DNA from: Methanolinea sp. UBA473
Lineage (GTDB): Archaea > Halobacteriota > Methanomicrobia > Methanomicrobiales > Methanospirillaceae
NCBI GenBank assembly: GCA_002509495.1
Contig: DAEV01000096.1
Coordinates: forward strand, 27,366-47,531
Direction of reading: 5' to 3'
DNA: 20,166 bases
A program made the translations under genes and the position numbers. Position 1 is the stretch's first letter, and every line of letters starts with the position of its first letter. Under the pieces are notes generated by a model. The model saw only the letters and a program-made list of their open reading frames with translations. It had not been told where the DNA came from and ran no database searches. Of the stretch, positions 15,869 through 20,166 are shown piece after piece.

Positions 15869-17132
15869 GGTCTTGTCCCTCCGGGCATTCTCCCCTGACA
15901 ATCAGGACCCCGGGCAATTTCATCGTCTTCAACAGATTCCGGATCTCATCCGTCCCATCCGCGTCCGCCACCGAGGGATCCGCCCAGGAGAGGTACCGCT
16001 CGATCGGATGCGCCGGCTGCTTCCCTGTCATCGCCGCACACCGGTTGTCCATCACCACGCAGAGAAGCGGTAGCCGCTTCTCGAAGACGTCCACGAGGGC
16101 ATTGATCCCGCTGTGCATCAATGCATAATCGCCGGTGAGAGCCACTCCCGTGCTCCGGCTCGCGACCGCGATGCTCGCACCCATCCCGTAGCTGGCGACA
16201 CCGATTCCGTAGGGGGGATTCATTGCCAGCACCACGCATCCCGCGTCGCAGACAGGGTGCATCCCGGCCTCTTTCATCAGTGAGACCAGGGACTTGAACG
16301 GGCATCCGTTACAGAACGTCCGGTAAAATCCGCGTGCCTCCATGGTCTGCGGCGGTTCATCGATCCCTTTCCCAGGGAGGATGACGTGGCTGCAGTGATC
16401 CCGGGCAAACGGAAGGCCCTGTTCACGGATTTCCCGGTACTGGACGAGCTTCGATGGCGGCGGCCAGACGGTGACGACCCTCGTCTCTCCCGGCTCGGGC
16501 CCGATCCCGGCTGGTTCCCCTTCCCACCGGTTCAGGGGAGAGGACTCCGCCCAGGCCTGCATCTTCCGAAAGAGCGCCCGGGATGCGGTCACCCTCCCGA
16601 ACATTGTCCAGCTGCGGTCGGACAATCGCCCGCTGCGGTCCCGGCGAGGTACAGGCACCTCGCTTGCCGGCCCGAAGATCAGGGCGGGGGTGAGCCTTAT
16701 CATCGCCACCCTTGAAAATTCTTCAGACGCCTGGAATGCCGCTTCCACGGACGAATAACAGGAATCAGGACCTGGTTCGAGTACGGGAATCTCAGCGAAC
16801 TCCCCCAGGATCCGGGTGTCCTGTGAAGTCTGCGAACCGATGGCCATGGGATCGTCTCCGGTTACGAGCACCACTCCTGCATTCAGCCCCTGGGCGGTGG
16901 CCTGGACGAGCGGATCGACGCATGCGTTCACCCCCACGTTCTTGACGATCAGCGCCGCCCTCCTCCCGGAGAGCGATTCCCCCAGGGCATATTCGAGCCC
17001 GGTTTTCTCGTTGACCACCATCTCTGCGCCGGAACGGGCCCCGAGTTCCGTGATCGGGTAGCCCGGCACCATATACCGCTTTTCGCTATACCTCAGGAGT
17101 GCATCCGCGAGTAAATCGATCCCCTTCTTCAT
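15840..17132 (-). CDS. IorA-like thiamine diphosphate enzyme without ferredoxin domain; candidate 2-oxoacid decarboxylase
   Basis: A 430-residue protein related to the alpha subunit of indolepyruvate ferredoxin oxidoreductase. The N-terminal PYR domain shows YPITEL, EYALGESLSG and KNVGVNACVDPL; the C-terminal PP domain has CNGCP (274-278), SYGMGAS and the thiamine-binding run from GDYALMHSGI (334-343) to MDNRCAAMTGKQP (361-373). IorA is normally about 600 residues and ends in a two-cluster ferredoxin domain; that domain is missing, and no IorB/gamma-subunit gene lies nearby. Without an electron route, simple decarboxylation of a 2-oxoacid is the likelier reaction. It lies directly before aksA, so 2-oxosuberate is the favoured substrate (inference). 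The ATG at 17132 overlaps the preceding stop as ATGA and has GGGAGGG upstream. Confidence 0.8.
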   Translation of the reverse strand: MKKGIDLLADALLRYSEKRYMVPGYPITELGARSGAEMVVNEKTGLEYALGESLSGRRAALIVKNVGVNACVDPLVQATAQGLNAGVVLVTGDDPMAIGSQTSQDTRILGEFAEIPVLEPGPDSCYSSVEAAFQASEEFSRVAMIRLTPALIFGPASEVPVPRRDRSGRLSDRSWTMFGRVTASRALFRKMQAWAESSPLNRWEGEPAGIGPEPGETRVVTVWPPPSKLVQYREIREQGLPFARDHCSHVILPGKGIDEPPQTMEARGFYRTFCNGCPFKSLVSLMKEAGMHPVCDAGCVVLAMNPPYGIGVASYGMGASIAVASRSTGVALTGDYALMHSGINALVDVFEKRLPLLCVVMDNRCAAMTGKQPAHPIERYLSWADPSVADADGTDEIRNLLKTMKLPGVLIVRGECPEGQDHETVEYRDL

Positions 17133-18106
17133 CCGTCATCCCTCCCGGGTGTGAGGTCGCATCCTGTGCAGGCAACGCACATCGTGAGCGCCTGGGCGGG
17201 GTCCAGGCCTGCTTCCCGAAGGGCATCTGCCTGGATGGCATACATCCGGAGCAGCCGGTCGGAGGACGGCCGGGCGTAGCCTGATAGCCCTGCGACCGGA
17301 TTCAGGGGCCTGATGACAGGGATCACCCCCATCCCGGTCAGCCTCCGGATGCACGCCTCCGCCTCCCGGTCCGTCTCCCCAAGGCCGATCATCAGGTTCG
17401 AATGGACGTGGTTCTTCGAGAACAGGGCCACGGATTCTTCGAGGGATTCCCAGATTCCCTCCCATGACAGCCCCGGGCACATCCGTGAAAACAGCTCTCC
17501 CGTGGCCGCTTCCACATTGAACTTCACTTCGGCAACACCAAGAGCCCTGAGTCTTCCCGGAGTGCCCTCCAGAGGGTAGATTGAGACCCCGATGGGCAGA
17601 CCGATCACGGAGAGACGTTCCACGACCGATAGAACATACTGCTCCTCCTCTTCGACGCTCCCCATCACACCGCTCGTGAGAGAGATACAGCGGGCGCGGT
17701 CCCTGACCCCCTCAACCATCGAAAGGATCTCTTCTACCGTTTTCCTGCGCTGGGGAAGCCTCGGCACTTCGCAGTAGCGGCATGAGAAAATACATCCGCT
17801 CGAGACGGTGATGAAAGCCTGTCCGGGACAGTGAAGGGCGATCATGTCGAGCCTGCCCCCGACCTTCTGCCCGTCCAGATCCAGCACTGCCTTTCCACCC
17901 CCGAGGTGACGCACCGTTAGCTCCGAGCCGGGATCGAGTGCGAGGCGCACCCGTTTTCCCCCGGATGAAAAGAAGATCGATCCCTTTCCCCCGGCCCCGG
18001 GACCCGCTGTGGAGGACGAGACATATTCGTCGCAAGGTTCTCCCTCGAGCCGGGCGGTCCCCGCTGCGAGCAGCCTTGCCTTCAGGGTCTCCCATCGCAC
18101 AGGCAA
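17129..18106 (-). CDS. radical SAM protein with C-terminal CX2CX2C motif
   Basis: A 325-residue radical SAM enzyme. The cluster motif CIFSCRYC is at 105-112 (CX3CX2C) after an N-terminal domain of about 95 residues (LTVRHLGGGKAVLDLDG, beta-rich). The barrel continues to about residue 290 with NLMIGLGETDREAE and VIPVIRPLNPV. The C-terminus holds CVACTGC (about 309-315), a CX2CX2C pattern that could bind an auxiliary cluster. It does not match HcgA, which has CX5CX2C, nor biotin or lipoyl synthase in full. Its product is unknown. The start is TTG at 18106 with GAGGAGG five bases upstream; it overlaps mmp11 by 25 nt and the thiamine enzyme by four. Co-transcription with mmp11 and the aks genes points to methanogen cofactor or McrA-related chemistry. 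Confidence 0.8.
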   Translation of the reverse strand: MPVRWETLKARLLAAGTARLEGEPCDEYVSSSTAGPGAGGKGSIFFSSGGKRVRLALDPGSELTVRHLGGGKAVLDLDGQKVGGRLDMIALHCPGQAFITVSSGCIFSCRYCEVPRLPQRRKTVEEILSMVEGVRDRARCISLTSGVMGSVEEEEQYVLSVVERLSVIGLPIGVSIYPLEGTPGRLRALGVAEVKFNVEAATGELFSRMCPGLSWEGIWESLEESVALFSKNHVHSNLMIGLGETDREAEACIRRLTGMGVIPVIRPLNPVAGLSGYARPSSDRLLRMYAIQADALREAGLDPAQALTMCVACTGCDLTPGRDDG

Positions 18107-18975
18107 AGCGCCTCCTCGTACCGGGTGGCAAAGGGGATAGCAGCGACCGCCCCTATGATACCACGGCCTTCCATCTGGAACTTAAGACCCCCGGTCCCCA
18201 GGGATGCGAGCAGCCCTGCTCCGACCTCCCCATGCTTCACCGCCCACCCGTATGCCTCGAGAGGGGACGGGTCGAACAGGGTGCAGGTCGCCATTCCTGT
18301 CTTTTCCGAGAGAGTGTGGCGTTCCAGAAGATCCTGGAACCGGGCGGTCAGGCCGGAAGGATCGCTGGACGCGAACTCGCAGACTACGCTCACGCAGTTC
18401 TTGGTCCGGTACGGCACAGGGAAGAGTTGTACTATGGTATGGGAAAGATACCGGGAGGACTCGTCGGCGACCGCATTTGCGATATTATGACAGAGGGTCC
18501 ATGTCGCCCCTTCGTCGGGCGTATCCGTATCGTCGACACCGATCAGGACCCGCTGCCTCCTCGGAAGCCAGATCGTGGAGCCTGCCTTCTTCCCCCCACC
18601 GGATACCTCGCTCTCGCACCGTATCACACCGCCGGCATAGGAGCGACATCCGGTGGCGCCGACACCGCCGCCTCCAAGGCCCACGTAGGAGATGGCAATC
18701 TCGTCACGCTCCACCCCGGCACCGCAGATCCCGGCCGGGAACTTCGACCCCTGGAGATCGAGGTTCACGATGCCCGGCGAGAGGAGATACCGGTTGCTCC
18801 CCCCGACTGTCCGGACCGAGCGGACGAGGGGACTCTTCGAATAGTGTCGCGCAGCCCACATCGCTCCTCCCACGCACTCGAAGAACTCTATGAGCTCCAC
18901 CCTGCTCCCCGACTCGTCGGCAACGGCTACGATTTCCGGGTAACGGATGACATATGGATTTGAAAGGGGGATCAT
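18082..18975 (-). CDS. methanogenesis marker protein 11 (TiaS-related)
   Basis: A 297-residue protein fitting methanogenesis marker protein 11, a family conserved in methanogens and of unknown function. Residues 146-159 read GVDDTDTPDEGATW, the motif shared with TiaS (tRNA-Ile2 agmatinylcytidine synthetase), with HNIANAVADESSRYLSHTI following; the N-terminal half (GLGGGGVGATGCRSYAGG) has no counterpart in TiaS. The likeness suggests ATP-dependent modification chemistry. It is the first gene of the aks operon: a TATA-like box is about 45 nt upstream, and there is no clear Shine-Dalgarno sequence before the ATG at 18975, as is usual for short leaders. Confidence 0.82.
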   Translation of the reverse strand: MIPLSNPYVIRYPEIVAVADESGSRVELIEFFECVGGAMWAARHYSKSPLVRSVRTVGGSNRYLLSPGIVNLDLQGSKFPAGICGAGVERDEIAISYVGLGGGGVGATGCRSYAGGVIRCESEVSGGGKKAGSTIWLPRRQRVLIGVDDTDTPDEGATWTLCHNIANAVADESSRYLSHTIVQLFPVPYRTKNCVSVVCEFASSDPSGLTARFQDLLERHTLSEKTGMATCTLFDPSPLEAYGWAVKHGEVGAGLLASLGTGGLKFQMEGRGIIGAVAAIPFATRYEEALCLCDGRP

Positions 18976-19015
18976 GTTTGTCGCCGAAAATCTCGTTGAT
19001 GAGATATCCGGTGAC

Positions 19016-19030
19016 GGGATATATATAGGA
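19016..19030 (-). promoter_or_regulatory. putative TATA box for the mmp11-aks operon
   Basis: The reverse strand reads CCTATATATATCCC, a strong archaeal TATA element 41-55 nt before the mmp11 ATG, predicting a start near 18997 and a leader of about 20 nt. No other comparable box occurs inside the following 7.7 kb of overlapping genes. Confidence 0.6.
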
Positions 19031-19053
19031 ATCGAAACGGGATCGAAGGAGAG

Positions 19054-19061
19054 AAAAAAAA
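19054..19061 (-). terminator. poly-U terminator of ftr
   Basis: Eight consecutive T residues on the reverse strand begin four bases after the ftr stop codon, followed by CTCTCC. An uninterrupted oligo-T right after a stop is the usual archaeal terminator, and it separates ftr from the aks operon. Confidence 0.6.
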
Positions 19062-19064
19062 GGT

Positions 19065-19949
19065 TCAGAGGATCTTTGAGAGTTCAATCTTGTAGGGGCC
19101 GAGCGTGCCGCCAAAGTTGCCGGCACTGATGAACTTGACCCCCGGGACCGTCACGGCTGCCCTGATTCCTTTGGCCATGGCCTCGGCCACCGCTTTTTCG
19201 TCGAGCCCGTCGATCACGATCTCGTAGACCGCCTTGATCCCTGCCGGAACCTTGCTGTCCGGGACTTTTTCCCGGATTGTGGGGCAGTATTTTTCATTGG
19301 TGCTGGCTACCATGAATTTATACTTGTTCGATCCTACCTTTGAGCCACTGGCAACGATGCCTCCCGGGAAGCTTGTGATGACCCCGCAGACTGCCTGGAT
19401 GGCATCGCTTGCTGCCTGGGCGCCCATGAGAGCAGCCATCTGGTTCTCTCCCATTACGAAGAAGTTCCCGCCGGCAACCCCCTTGACGATGCCGAACTCC
19501 TCCTCGCCGATATATTCCCCTTCCATGATCGGGATGACCCAGCATTTGCGGCCCCCGACCTCCTTCTGGTATTCATAGCCGTCCCCGAAGAAGTGAAGCT
19601 TCACTGCGATCTTCTCTTCCGCATTGGGCAGCCCGTTGAATACGGCGGTAGTGGCAGAAGTCAGCACGCATTCGGCCAGCCGTTCCACAACCTGCTCCTT
19701 GAGTTTCTTCTTCGAAGCACAGACGAGGATTGAAACCCCGGGCCTCTTGTCGGGTGTCTCGTCGGGTTCGAGCACTCCCTCGATCCCTGCCTCGCAGGGG
19801 CAGCCGATCGCCGATGTTGCAAAGCCGGTCGCTTCTGTCGCAGCTTTCAATGCATATTCCTCCGTCACTGCAGTGATGATGACCCGTGCAATCCAGGTCG
19901 GGAACGCCTCTGCATAGGTGTTGTCGATGGTAACGCCATTGATTTCCAT
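19065..19949 (-). CDS. ftr: formylmethanofuran:tetrahydromethanopterin formyltransferase
   Basis: Second step of CO2 reduction to methane: moves the formyl group from formylmethanofuran to tetrahydromethanopterin in the cytoplasm. The 294 residues match Ftr over the full length, with MEINGVTIDNTYAEAF at the start, GCPCEAGIEG, KLHFFGDGYEYQKE, the conserved WVIPIMEGEY, GENQMAALMGAQAA and GVKFISAGNFGGTLG near the end. The protein is rich in Glu and Asp, as usual for this enzyme. The ATG at 19949 has GAGGGT seven bases upstream and a TATA-like box beyond. It is a single gene with its own terminator. Confidence 0.97.
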   Translation of the reverse strand: MEINGVTIDNTYAEAFPTWIARVIITAVTEEYALKAATEATGFATSAIGCPCEAGIEGVLEPDETPDKRPGVSILVCASKKKLKEQVVERLAECVLTSATTAVFNGLPNAEEKIAVKLHFFGDGYEYQKEVGGRKCWVIPIMEGEYIGEEEFGIVKGVAGGNFFVMGENQMAALMGAQAASDAIQAVCGVITSFPGGIVASGSKVGSNKYKFMVASTNEKYCPTIREKVPDSKVPAGIKAVYEIVIDGLDEKAVAEAMAKGIRAAVTVPGVKFISAGNFGGTLGPYKIELSKIL

Positions 19950-20166
19950 GTTGGATACCCTCGTGTACTGGAATGTACCTGATGGTATTAAAAGAAACTT
20001 TCTAAATGGTTTTCGTGGAATTCAAAGGCTTTTTCGGCCGGGAAATGACTTGATACACGAGATCTCACTTCATCCGGGACTGCCATGAAAAACAGGTGTC
20101 ACCCACGATCGATCATGGGATTCACCTGAATGCAAGGCCCCATATGATATAAACATTTTTATTTGA
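19950..20166. promoter_or_regulatory. upstream region of ftr, with TATA-like boxes on both strands
   Basis: No gene is seen. On the reverse strand TTTTAATAC at about 19985-19993 is a fair TATA box for ftr, giving a leader of about 14 nt. At the right edge GATATAAAC (about 20146-20154), followed by a T-rich tract, could be a promoter for a gene beyond the window or the terminator of one. Confidence 0.4.

Noticed and set aside
1..20166. CRISPR arrays, insertion sequences, tRNA or rRNA genes
   Set aside because: No regularly spaced direct repeats, no transposase motifs and no cloverleaf candidates were seen in the intergenic regions.

Overview
The window is archaeal DNA from a methanogen, most likely of the order Methanomicrobiales (order-level placement is inference). 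Direct evidence is a formyltransferase of methanogenesis (ftr), methanogenesis marker protein 11, a complete set of coenzyme B chain-elongation genes (aksA, aksD, aksE, aksF), an archaeal tRNA-splicing endonuclease, and promoters with TATA-like boxes 20-30 nt before the expected transcription starts. Base composition is high in G+C throughout except for one AT-rich DNA methyltransferase gene.

Layout. 1-848 (-): N-terminal and most of endA, cut by the window edge. 1072-2247 (+): an AT-rich solitary DNA methyltransferase, probably acquired by transfer, followed by about 400 nt without a gene. 2655-9852 (+): a tight six-gene operon encoding a NrdG-type radical SAM protein, a DUF1257/Ycf35 protein, a Ycf46-like AAA+ ATPase, a 946-residue protein with about 15 WD40 repeats, a lidless Hsp70-like ATPase with altered active-site residues, and a DUF2997 protein. 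9903-10763 (-): endonuclease IV. 10877-11254 (-): a stand-alone CheY-like receiver. 11296-18975 (-): an eight-gene overlapping operon, in transcription order mmp11, a radical SAM protein, an IorA-like thiamine diphosphate enzyme, aksA, aksD, aksE, an unknown cysteine-rich protein and aksF. 19065-19949 (-): ftr, with its own promoter and a poly-U terminator.

How the genes work together. The aks genes lengthen 2-oxoglutarate to 2-oxosuberate, the carbon skeleton of the 7-mercaptoheptanoyl arm of coenzyme B. The thiamine enzyme co-transcribed with them lacks the ferredoxin domain of true indolepyruvate oxidoreductases, so it is a reasonable candidate for the missing 2-oxosuberate decarboxylase. 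The unknown gene between aksE and aksF and the radical SAM gene are candidates for later or regulatory steps.

The 2655-9852 operon is the most striking region. It joins the Ycf46/Ycf35/DUF2997 set known from cyanobacteria and plastids with a radical SAM activase, a chaperone-like ATPase and a large beta-propeller scaffold. The combination looks like an ATP-driven protein remodelling or protein-modification machine. Its substrate cannot be read from the sequence.
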